Below are positions 55,154 to 62,991 of a DNA stretch of 64,000 nucleotides, one piece after another. Location: NCBI RefSeq assembly GCF_000472705.1, contig NZ_AXAE01000008.1:1-64000 (forward strand), read 5' to 3'. How positions within the stretch are numbered: position 1 is the first letter of the stretch; each line of letters opens with the position of its first letter. The notes beneath the pieces are model-generated. The model did no database searches. It worked only from the letters and a program-made list of their open reading frames with translations, and was not told the DNA's origin. This stretch comes from Mesorhizobium erdmanii USDA 3471. Lineage in GTDB: Bacteria; Pseudomonadota; Alphaproteobacteria; Rhizobiales; Rhizobiaceae. Made by a program: the position numbers and the translations under genes.

Positions 55154-55959
55154 CGCCGAGCACCCGCCGTCTGCTCGAACGCGCGCTGCCGAAGGTCTTC
55201 GCCTGGCTGCTGCTCGCCTTCCTGTTCGTTCCGGTGCTCGTGGTCATTCCGGTGGCGTTGACCGACCGGGACTACCTGTCACTGCCCAACAACGGCATTT
55301 CATTCGACCATTTCGCCGCCCTGGCCAATTGGCGCGCGGGCTGGATGCCGAGCATCCTCACCAGCCTCGGCATCGCGGTGGCTTCAAGTGTCGTGGCGAC
55401 GGCGGTTTCAGTGGCCTTCGCCATCGGCGCCTGGGTCTATGTCGGTCGCTGGCCGTCGATCCTGCGTGTCGTGCTGCTGTCGCCGTTGATCGTGCCGCCG
55501 ATAATATATGCGGTCGGCATGGTGCGGCTGTGGTCGAAGCTGGGGCTTCTCGACACATGGCTTGGCGTCACCATTGTCCATGTGATCCTGGCGATGCCGC
55601 TCGCGGTGCTGGCGGTCGGCGCTTCGCTGTCGAACCTCGATCCAAGGCTGGTGCAGGCGGCCCGCTCGCTCGGCGCGCGCCCAGAGACGATCTTTGGCCG
55701 CGTCATCCTGCCCAACATCGTGCCGGGCACGGTTGCCGGAGCGATCCTCGCCTTCATCGTCTCCTGGGACGAGATCACCGTAACGTTGTTCATCACCAGC
55801 CGGGGCATCGTCACCTTGCCGCGCAAGATCTGGACGAGCATCGCCGATGCCGTCGACCCCGCGCTGGCCGCGTGCACAACCGTCATGCTGGCGGTCACCA
55901 TCGTCGGCCTCATCCTGCGCATGACCGTCTGGGACCGTATCGCCCAGCGCCGGCCATGA
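55150..55959 (+). CDS. ABC transporter permease, subunit 2
   Basis: A 269-residue PotC-like permease with six membrane segments and the cytoplasmic Q-A-A-R-S-L-G-A-R-P-E-T-I-F-G-R-V-I-L-P loop that docks on the ATPase. Its start overlaps the previous permease gene, and the deiminase-fold gene follows after 46 bp. It completes the membrane heterodimer of this importer. Confidence 0.89.
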   Translation: MTPSTRRLLERALPKVFAWLLLAFLFVPVLVVIPVALTDRDYLSLPNNGISFDHFAALANWRAGWMPSILTSLGIAVASSVVATAVSVAFAIGAWVYVGRWPSILRVVLLSPLIVPPIIYAVGMVRLWSKLGLLDTWLGVTIVHVILAMPLAVLAVGASLSNLDPRLVQAARSLGARPETIFGRVILPNIVPGTVAGAILAFIVSWDEITVTLFITSRGIVTLPRKIWTSIADAVDPALAACTTVMLAVTIVGLILRMTVWDRIAQRRP

Positions 55960-56005
55960 CACGACCTTCAACAGCTTCGCTTGTTTCAGAAAGGAAATCG
56001 AAGAC

Positions 56006-57025
56006 ATGACTGCCCACAGCGCCGCAATGAGCGAGCACGAATACCGCGAGGCCAAGTTCTTCCAGACCTTCGGCTCCGTTCCAACGCCGGCTTTCCACGA
56101 CCCGGAAGAACAGACCCGCGTCTGGGGTCGGCCCTGGGGTTGCAGCAATGATGTCGGCAAGCTGCGCGCCGTGCTGATGCACCGGCCGGGCGAGGAGATC
56201 AACGTCGTCGACAAGAACAAGCCGATGCCCGAGATCGGCGGCTTCGGCGATCCGGAGAAGGGCTGGTACTTCATGGGCAAGACGCCGCCGGATCTCGCCG
56301 CCATGCAGGCCGCCCATGATGGCTTCACCAAGCTGTTGCGGTCGGAGGGCGTCGACGTCATCCTCACGGAGAAGGCCGCGCCCGGCGCGCTCAAGTCGAC
56401 CTTCTGCCGCGACAGCGTCATCGGCGTGAAGGGCGGTGCGATCGTCACCCGCCTTGCCCGCCGCGCACGCCGCGGCGAGGAACTGATGGTTACCCAGGCG
56501 CTCGCCAGGGCCGGTTGCCCGATTCTCGGCACGCTGCACGGCGAGGCCGTGTTCGAAGGCGGCGGGTTCGCGTTGCTCGACGACAAGACGGCTGTCTGCT
56601 CCGTCTCCGTCGCCTGCAACGCCGAGGGCGTGCGGCAGGTCGAGATGATCCTCAACAGCCTCGGCGTCGAGCTGATCAAGGTGCCGATGCCGGGTTATCG
56701 CATCCACATCGACGGCAGCTTCATGATGATCGACAAGGAGACGGCGATCATCAACATCAACGAATTGCCCTATGTCTTCATGGAGTATCTGAACAAGCGC
56801 GGCATGAAGCTGATCGAGCTGCCGCCGGAGGATAACGCGTTCTCGCTGAACTGCCTGGCGATCGCGCCCGGTCGCGTCGTCATGCACGCCACCCGCACAC
56901 CGCGCCTGGCCGACCGGCTCGACGCCGCCGGCATCGAGATCTTGACGCTGGACTATGAATGCATCGAACTGAACGGAGGCGGCATCCATTGCTCGACGGG
57001 TCCGCTCGCCCGGGATCCGATCTGA
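56006..57025 (+). CDS. Arginine-deiminase/amidinotransferase-superfamily hydrolase
   Basis: A 339-residue guanidine-modifying-enzyme-fold protein. The catalytic His-Asp region R-I-H-I-D-G-S-F-M-M and the nucleophile in G-G-G-I-H-C-S-T-G-P-L-A-R-D near the C terminus are intact, with F-C-R-D-S-V near residue 133. Where relatives read E-G-G-D, this protein has E-G-G-G, so the guanidine-binding Asp seems changed. Lysine- and arginine-type amidino compounds or their derivatives are possible substrates. AAGGAA precedes ATG 56006. It lies between the permeases and ATPase of the importer, so it probably acts on the imported compound. Confidence 0.82.
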   Translation: MTAHSAAMSEHEYREAKFFQTFGSVPTPAFHDPEEQTRVWGRPWGCSNDVGKLRAVLMHRPGEEINVVDKNKPMPEIGGFGDPEKGWYFMGKTPPDLAAMQAAHDGFTKLLRSEGVDVILTEKAAPGALKSTFCRDSVIGVKGGAIVTRLARRARRGEELMVTQALARAGCPILGTLHGEAVFEGGGFALLDDKTAVCSVSVACNAEGVRQVEMILNSLGVELIKVPMPGYRIHIDGSFMMIDKETAIININELPYVFMEYLNKRGMKLIELPPEDNAFSLNCLAIAPGRVVMHATRTPRLADRLDAAGIEILTLDYECIELNGGGIHCSTGPLARDPI

Positions 57026-58084
57026 ATGTCCTTCCTCGACGTCAGAAACCTCCGCAAGACCTACGGGTCCGCCGTCGCCCTCGACGGGGTCGACCTGTCG
57101 ATCGAGGCGGGGGAGTTCGTGACCTTGCTCGGCCCTTCGGGATCGGGCAAGACGACGCTTTTGATGTCGGTCGCTGGGTTCGCCAAACCGGACGAAGGCG
57201 CCATCCGGCTGGATGGCGTCGACATCACGCGCGTCGACCCGGAGGACAGAAATTTCGGACTGGTCTTTCAGGGTTATGCGCTGTTTCCCCATTTGAACGT
57301 CGCGGACAACATCGCCTTCCCCTTGAGGGTCCGCAAATGGGACAAGGCCAGGATTGCGGCAAGGGTCGAAGAAGTCCTGAACCTCGTTGGTCTCGACAAG
57401 CTGGCCTCGCGCAAGCCGCGCGAATTGTCGGGCGGTCAGCAGCAGCGCGTGGCGATCGGTCGCGCGCTGGCCTTCGGGCCGAAGATACTGCTGCTCGACG
57501 AACCGCTGTCGGCGCTCGACCGTACGCTGCGCGACATCATGCAACGTGAACTCAAGCGGCTGCATCGGCAAACCGGCGTCACCTTCGTCTATGTTACCCA
57601 CGACCAGGAGGAAGCCTATGCCATGTCGGACCGCATTGCCGTCTTCCACAATGGCGGCATCGTCCAGGTCGGCACTCCCCGCGACATCTACCGCGCGCCC
57701 GCCTCGCGCTTTGTCGCGGGCTTCCTTGGCGGCAACAACATCGTTTCGGCGCGCGCCATCGATGGCGGGATCGAGCTGTTTGGGACCAGGGCGCCGATGC
57801 CCGAGGGCTACGATGCGTCACGGCATGGCCGGTCGGCGCTCACGGTCTGGATGCGGCCGGAAGACATCGCCATCGGCGAGCCGCGGCCTGGGGCCATCGC
57901 CTTTCCCGCTGTCGTCGCCGACGTTTCCTTCGTTGGCTCGTCCGAGCGTGTAACCGTATCAACCCCGGACGGCCAGGAACTCCTGGTCCTGGCATCCTTG
58001 GCAACGGCTCGCGATGTCGCTGCCGGTGGCAAGGTCACCTGCAGCGTGCTGCCCTCGAGCATCGGCTTCATGGCCGATGAATAG
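57026..58084 (+). CDS. ABC transporter ATP-binding protein (PotA-like)
   Basis: A 352-residue ATPase. Walker A G-P-S-G-S-G-K-T-T is near residue 36, the Q-loop is V-F-Q-G-Y-A-L-F-P-H, the signature is L-S-G-G-Q-Q-Q-R-V-A and Walker B is I-L-L-L-D-E-P-L-S-A-L-D. A C-terminal TOBE-like domain follows residue 280. The ATG directly adjoins the TGA of the deiminase-fold gene. It energises the importer formed with the preceding genes. Confidence 0.92.
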   Translation: MSFLDVRNLRKTYGSAVALDGVDLSIEAGEFVTLLGPSGSGKTTLLMSVAGFAKPDEGAIRLDGVDITRVDPEDRNFGLVFQGYALFPHLNVADNIAFPLRVRKWDKARIAARVEEVLNLVGLDKLASRKPRELSGGQQQRVAIGRALAFGPKILLLDEPLSALDRTLRDIMQRELKRLHRQTGVTFVYVTHDQEEAYAMSDRIAVFHNGGIVQVGTPRDIYRAPASRFVAGFLGGNNIVSARAIDGGIELFGTRAPMPEGYDASRHGRSALTVWMRPEDIAIGEPRPGAIAFPAVVADVSFVGSSERVTVSTPDGQELLVLASLATARDVAAGGKVTCSVLPSSIGFMADE

Positions 58085-58161
58085 GACGGCATCCGTCCGC
58101 GGCGCCTTCAATTGACGATCAAATCCGGCCGAAATCCGCATCCCTTGACAGATTGAGAGAC

Positions 58162-59526
58162 ATGATGACCATCAGCCTTCGCACCATCGACATCCCCGAT
58201 TTCGGCATTCCCGTCGAGCGTCCCGCCATTCCGGCCGCGACCTACGAGGCACGTTGCGCCAACGCGCTCAAGCGCGCCGGCACGGACTGGCTCGCCGTCT
58301 ACGCCGATCGCGAGCATGCCGCCAACATCGCCTTCCTGACCGGCTTCGAGCCACGTTTCGAGGAGGCGATCCTGCTGCTCGGCAAATCGGGTCAGCGCAT
58401 CGTCGTCACCGGCAACGAGAATCTCGGTTATACGCCCGTCGCCGGACTGCCAGCCCTCATCACCATGCTGGCGCAGTCCCTGAGCCTGATGGCGCAGGAC
58501 CGCACGCAGAAGCCGGACCTCGTGGCCGTATTGCGAGAGGCCGGCGTCGATCCAGGCGACAGTGTCGGCCTGGTCGGCTGGAAATATCTCGAGAAGGAAG
58601 AATGGTCCGCGCAGCGTCCGACCTTCTTCGTGCCGGCCTTTATCGTCGATGCAATCGCTTCGATCGTGTCCGCATCGTCGATCACCGATGCGACGCCGGT
58701 GCTCATGCACCAGACGAACGGGCTGCGCGCCGTCGTCGATGCCGATCAAATTGCCGAGGCCGAATGGGGCGCGGCCCGGTCTTCCACGGCCGTGTGGCGT
58801 ATCCTGAGCGGCTTCACGCTCGGCGATACCGAGCTCATGGCAGCCTCGCGCATGGGTTATGCGGGCGAGCCGATGAACTGCCATCCGATGTTGGCAACCA
58901 ATGACGCGTCCGGCCAGGTGATAGGCCTGCGCAGTCCTACGGCCCGTGTCGCGAAGCGTAATGATGGCGCCACCACGGCGGTCGGCTACTGGGGCGGGCT
59001 GACCGCCCGCGGCGGCCTGATTGCCGAGCATGACGATGCATTTCTGGACGTGGCGAAGGCCTATTTCCGCGGCCTGATCGCCTGGTACGAGGCGGCCGGC
59101 ATCGGCGCCGAGGGCGGCGCGATCCATGAGGCCGTGATTTCGACGTTGGTGCGTGGCAAGCTGCGCCCAGCCCTCAATCCCGGCCATCTCGTCGGGCTCG
59201 ACGAGTGGATGAACTCGCCGATCCGTCCCGGCTCCTCCGAGCGCATCGTTTCGGGCATGCCGTTCCAGGTCGACATCATACCCGTGCCAATGCCCGATGG
59301 ATGGACGCTCAACAGCGAGGATCCGGTAACCTTCGCCGATGCCGGCCTGCGTGCCGAAATCGCCCAGCGTCACCCGGCGCTGTCGCAGCGGTTCGAGGCG
59401 CGCCGCCGGTTTGTCGCCGAGAGCATCGGCATCACGGTGAAGGAGGATATCCTGCTGTTGTCAGCCATCCCGCTCTGCTTGCCGCCCTTCTGGCTTGCCA
59501 GCGGCAAGCTTTTGGGCGGCGACTGA
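58162..59526 (+). CDS. M24 (creatinase/prolidase-fold) family protein, noncanonical
   Basis: A 454-residue protein with a creatinase-like N-terminal domain (residues 25-180; I-A-F-L-T-G-F-E-P-R-F-E-E-A) and an M24 pita-bread-like C-terminal domain. The expected first metal aspartates are not evident (G-A-T-T-A-V-G-Y-W-G-G instead). A G-H-L-V-G-L-D-E-W motif resembles the conserved G-H-x-x-G, and a V-D-I-I-P replaces the usual E-P. It may therefore be a metal-independent hydrolase, as creatinase is. ATGs at 58162 and 58165 are both possible starts. It is the last gene of the importer operon. Confidence 0.78.
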   Translation: MMTISLRTIDIPDFGIPVERPAIPAATYEARCANALKRAGTDWLAVYADREHAANIAFLTGFEPRFEEAILLLGKSGQRIVVTGNENLGYTPVAGLPALITMLAQSLSLMAQDRTQKPDLVAVLREAGVDPGDSVGLVGWKYLEKEEWSAQRPTFFVPAFIVDAIASIVSASSITDATPVLMHQTNGLRAVVDADQIAEAEWGAARSSTAVWRILSGFTLGDTELMAASRMGYAGEPMNCHPMLATNDASGQVIGLRSPTARVAKRNDGATTAVGYWGGLTARGGLIAEHDDAFLDVAKAYFRGLIAWYEAAGIGAEGGAIHEAVISTLVRGKLRPALNPGHLVGLDEWMNSPIRPGSSERIVSGMPFQVDIIPVPMPDGWTLNSEDPVTFADAGLRAEIAQRHPALSQRFEARRRFVAESIGITVKEDILLLSAIPLCLPPFWLASGKLLGGD

Positions 59527-59587
59527 GGAAGCTTCAGGCTGTGCGACCGCGACGCAGACGGGCTGAGGCAACAGGGAATAGTCCGTT

Positions 59588-59755
59588 TCAGGTGTCCGGG
59601 CGGAAGGGTTTGGCCAACGACGCCGGGAAATGCAGCGCCAGCATCTGGCGGTTTCGCGAGATCAGGACCAGCACGATGATTGTCGCCAGATAGGGCAGGG
59701 CCGACAGCAACTCGGAAGGCACATCCTGGTTCTCGAAGACACCGCTTTGCATGCC
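59588..59755 (-). pseudogene. C-terminal remnant of a simple-sugar/nucleoside-type ABC permease
   Basis: The frame reads ...D-V-P-S-E-L-L-S-A-L-P-Y-L-A-T-I-I-V-L-V-L-I-S-R-N-R then a tail ending K-P-F-R-P-D-T and stop. This matches the very end of BmpB/YufQ-type ABC permeases (about 300 residues complete). Upstream the match stops abruptly in unrelated sequence. It is a truncated copy between the M24 gene and a tRNA fragment. Confidence 0.65.
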
Positions 59756-59993
59756 GCGTTGCTCGGGAGACGAAGGTGGAGGCGATGCTGTTGACATGCG
59801 GCTCGGGAATGCCGTTGCGCAGAAGAAGCGCGCGGCCGGGGCAATCCCGGTCGAAAGCAAGAGGCTTGCGATTGCCGTAGAGCTGGAGCAGTCGGTAGGC
59901 CCAACCCACTTCGAGGTCGGCTTCGAGTTGGCCGACATCATCTGCGTTGCCGATGCGGCGCGTCATAAGGCAGGAAAAGCTTCAGATGAATGT

Positions 59994-60042
59994 TGGCTGG
60001 GGAACCTGGATTCGAACCAGGACTAACGAAGTCAGAGTCCGC
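59994..60042 (-). pseudogene. 3' half of tRNA-Gln(CUG), likely attachment-site remnant
   Basis: On the minus strand the bases fold as anticodon arm GCGGA-CTCTGAC-TTCGT (anticodon CTG), a 4-base variable loop, T arm CCTGG-TTCGAAT-CCAGG, acceptor 3' strand TTCCCCA, G and CCA. No D arm or 5' acceptor strand (TGGGGAA) exists upstream. Integrating elements commonly duplicate the 3' end of tRNA genes, so this is read as the far att site of an island. Confidence 0.75.
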
Positions 60043-60850
60043 ACTGCGATCGAATCCTTTAAGAAAATTATGATAGGAGTTACAGCTAGTTAGCGCCTAG
60101 CCGAAGATACAATTGGGGAGGCGGAGCCAATGCTCAAGGTTCCAGCATTTTCCATGGATTCCCGCGTGTTCCCACCGAGCTCCCGCCGCTCCACGCGACA
60201 AGAATGCGACATGCGGGCGCGACTGAGGCTACACGAGGACTTCGCGACAATGTTGGCTGAGCCACCAAAATGACACCGCGCATGTGGTCTGTCAAATACT
60301 GCGACGGCTGCGGAGATTGAGTTGGGTTTGGTATGATCGTTTGGCCTCAGCGCCTTTCTAAAAACTCAGTACCGAAGCGTGCCTCGGTAGGGCGTGTCCG
60401 GCCGCTTACCGGTCCGAAATAGTCAAAGGCAGGGACGGCTCTGCTGCAGGTCGTAGTCGCGCCAGGAGCGGTCATCTAAGCCTAAGGAATGACCGGGTTG
60501 GGGCCGCAAGCGGACCATCCGCTTTGGGCATCGGACCTCGAAGAGCAGGCGCTGGAGTGACATTCGCCCTGATACGGTTCCCGCAGCCGGCCGCATCCTG
60601 GGCTCGACAAGATCGATCCTTCTGGCCGCGCTAAGGAGGCCATCAAGCGCCAGCATGACTCGCTGCGCGCGATGATCTTCACGACGAGATCGTGCCTCCA
60701 TGAGTTCCGCCGTCGATACTCCCGGCCGATTGCACAGCTTGCTCATCAGTGACTTCGAGCCGCGGGGGCGCAGGCGCGTTCGGCCGCTCTGATGAAATCA
60801 TGACTGCCCGGCGTGCCTCCACGAAAGGCGGTGCCATGCACGGAGCCCGG
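60043..60850. other. Unassigned, gene-poor stretch beside the tRNA fragment
   Basis: About 800 bp. The first 250 bp are A/T-rich with many stops; the rest has only short frames (one of 107 codons on the minus strand, 60423-60746) without a familiar domain. I see no integrase or transposase motif. It is probably decayed mobile-element DNA. Confidence 0.4.
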
Positions 60851-62236
60851 CTACTTTCCGCCCATCGACAAGCCCAGGCGCTGGAACAGCCGGGCCCAGG
60901 CGATCTGGCCGATGCTGAAATTATCCAGCCGGAAGAATTCGTTCGGCGCATGGTAGTCCTCGTCGGATGTCGAGAACGAGAAGAAGATCGTGCCGACGCC
61001 CAGATGCTCCTTAAAGACGCTGCCGATCGGGATCGTCGCGCCCATGGCGACACGCAGCGATGTCGCGCCCATCATTTCGCCGAGCAGCGTTTCGGCGATG
61101 GCAAGCGCGGGCAGACCGGGATCGATCGAGAAGGCCTTCGTGCCGGGGCCGTGGCGTGTGATGTCAAGCGAATAGCCCGTCGGCAAGTGTGTTTCGAGGT
61201 GGCGCCGGATGGCCTCGGCAACCTTGCCGGGCTCTTGCCCGGCGACGAGGCGGCATGTGATCTTGGCGCCCGCCGACGAAGGAATGACCGTCTTGGTCCC
61301 AGGTCCCGAATAGCCGCCGAATATGCCGTTGAATTCAAGCGTTGGCACCAGCCACTGACGAACCAGGAGGTCGTGGCCGCTAGGCAGCGGATCGGGCGCC
61401 GGTGCGCCGATCCCGGCGAAATAGGCGGCGCTATCGAAGCCTGCGGCATCGATCGCGTCGAGAATGGCCGGATCAGGCGGTATGACGCCGTCCGTGAAGC
61501 CCGGCACTGTTACAGCGCCGTCCCTGTCGTGCAGGCTGGCCAGCATGGCGGCGAGTGCGCGAATGGGACTTGGCGCACTGCCGCCGTGTCGGCCGGAATG
61601 AAGATCCTTCGCCGCGCCCGTCACCACCACGTCGAGCGCGACCATGCCGCGGCTGGCCACCGTCATCGACGGCCTGTCGGCGCGCCACATGGCGCCATCG
61701 GCGGAAACGACGAGATCGCAGGCCAGTCGATGGCGCATTGTGTCGACGAGCGGCGAGAAATGCGGGCTGCCCGATTCCTCCTCGCCCTCGACCAGAATCT
61801 TGATGCTGAGCGGCAGGCGCCCGGTGGCCTTCAGGAATGCCTCGACAACAAGGATCGGGATCAGCACCGGTCCCTTGTCGTCCGAAACGCCGCGCGCATA
61901 GAGCCGATTGTCACGGACCGTCGGCTCGAAGGGCGGCGTCGCCCATTTTTCGACCGGATCCGGCGGCTGCACATCGTAGTGGCCGTAGACGAGAATGGTT
62001 TGCGCATCGGCGGCGCCGATGATTTCACCGAACACGGCCGGATGGCCATCCGTCTCGATGATCTCGACGGTCGGGAACCCGGCACGCGTCAGCCGTTGAG
62101 CGACGAAGTTTGCGGCCGAACGGATACCGTCGCGATAGGCCGGATCGGTGCTGACGCTCGGGATCCGGCAGAACGCCTTCAGGTCTTCCAAGGCTTCGTC
62201 GGCGTGGGCGACGAGATAGGCCTCGACGGCGCTCAC
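60851..62236 (-). CDS. M20-family dipeptidase/carboxypeptidase
   Basis: A 461-residue M20 metallopeptidase. Metal and catalytic motifs are present: V-Y-G-H86-Y-D-V-Q-P-P, G-V-S-D-D-K-G, V-E-G-E-E-E-S-G-S with the catalytic glutamate, D-L-H-S-G-R-H-G-G in the lid domain and S-D-E-D-Y-H-A-P-N-E near the end. These residues suggest a dipeptidase of the PepV/CNDP type. Start is GTG 62236, overlapping the SDR stop as GTGA. The frame upstream lies inside the SDR gene and is not coding. Confidence 0.9.
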   Translation of the reverse strand: MSAVEAYLVAHADEALEDLKAFCRIPSVSTDPAYRDGIRSAANFVAQRLTRAGFPTVEIIETDGHPAVFGEIIGAADAQTILVYGHYDVQPPDPVEKWATPPFEPTVRDNRLYARGVSDDKGPVLIPILVVEAFLKATGRLPLSIKILVEGEEESGSPHFSPLVDTMRHRLACDLVVSADGAMWRADRPSMTVASRGMVALDVVVTGAAKDLHSGRHGGSAPSPIRALAAMLASLHDRDGAVTVPGFTDGVIPPDPAILDAIDAAGFDSAAYFAGIGAPAPDPLPSGHDLLVRQWLVPTLEFNGIFGGYSGPGTKTVIPSSAGAKITCRLVAGQEPGKVAEAIRRHLETHLPTGYSLDITRHGPGTKAFSIDPGLPALAIAETLLGEMMGATSLRVAMGATIPIGSVFKEHLGVGTIFFSFSTSDEDYHAPNEFFRLDNFSIGQIAWARLFQRLGLSMGGK

Positions 62237-62991
62237 TTGCCGCCGTCCACGCTGATCACCTGGCCGCTGACCCAGCCGGCGAAATCGGAGGCGAAGAACA
62301 TCACCATCGCCGCGATGTCGTCGGGCGAGCCGAGCCGCTTCATCGCGATATTCTGGAGCAGTTTCTGCTGGCCGTCCTCGCCCATCGCCTCCCATTGCCG
62401 CTCGGTGCTGGGATTGGAGCGCACGAAACCGGGCGCGACGTTGTTGACTGTGATGTTCCACGGTCCGAGTTCATGCGCGAGCTGGCGTGTCAGCCCGATC
62501 TGGCCGGCCTTGGCGCTGGCGTAGGCCTGGATGCCGGTGAGGCTGATGCCGAGCCCGGCGCCGCTGGAGATGTTGATGACGCGCCCATAGCGGCGCATTT
62601 TCATGCCGGGCGCCACGGCCTGCGTCATGAAGAAGGCGCCGGAGAGATTGACGTCGAAAATCGTCTGCCAGTCGGTCTGCGAGATGTCCTCCAGCGGTCG
62701 GCCAACCTGCCCGCGCACGCCGCCGGCATTGTTGATGAGGATATCCACCGCGCCCGCATCAGCCTCGATCGCGCCGACGACCAGTTGTACACCGCCGCGA
62801 TTGCCGACATCCACGACATGCGGGCGGCAATTTTCGCCGCAGAGTTGATGGGTTTCCGCAAGGCCGGCTTCGTTGACGTCCAGGATATGAACCGCCGCGC
62901 CGCGTTCGGCGAATGCTTTGGCGATCGCACGGCCAAATCCATGCGCCGCGCCGGTGACGATGACGGTTCGCTTGTCGAAACTTATGTTCAT
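62233..62991 (-). CDS. SDR oxidoreductase
   Basis: A 252-residue classical SDR. Cofactor motif T-G-A-A-H-G-F-G is at about residues 13-20, followed by L-D-V-N (NAD preference). The active site includes N-N-A-G-G, I-N-I-S-S-G-A-G and Y-A-S-A-K, with V-D-G-G-K at the end. It overlaps both neighbours by four bases, so the three genes form a tight operon. Substrate unknown. Confidence 0.87.
   Translation of the reverse strand: MNISFDKRTVIVTGAAHGFGRAIAKAFAERGAAVHILDVNEAGLAETHQLCGENCRPHVVDVGNRGGVQLVVGAIEADAGAVDILINNAGGVRGQVGRPLEDISQTDWQTIFDVNLSGAFFMTQAVAPGMKMRRYGRVINISSGAGLGISLTGIQAYASAKAGQIGLTRQLAHELGPWNITVNNVAPGFVRSNPSTERQWEAMGEDGQQKLLQNIAMKRLGSPDDIAAMVMFFASDFAGWVSGQVISVDGGK

Noticed and set aside
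59751..60026. A 91-codon plus-strand frame ending in N-L-D-S-N-Q-D
   Set aside because: The ending is the known translation of tRNA antisense sequence; the rest shows no domain.
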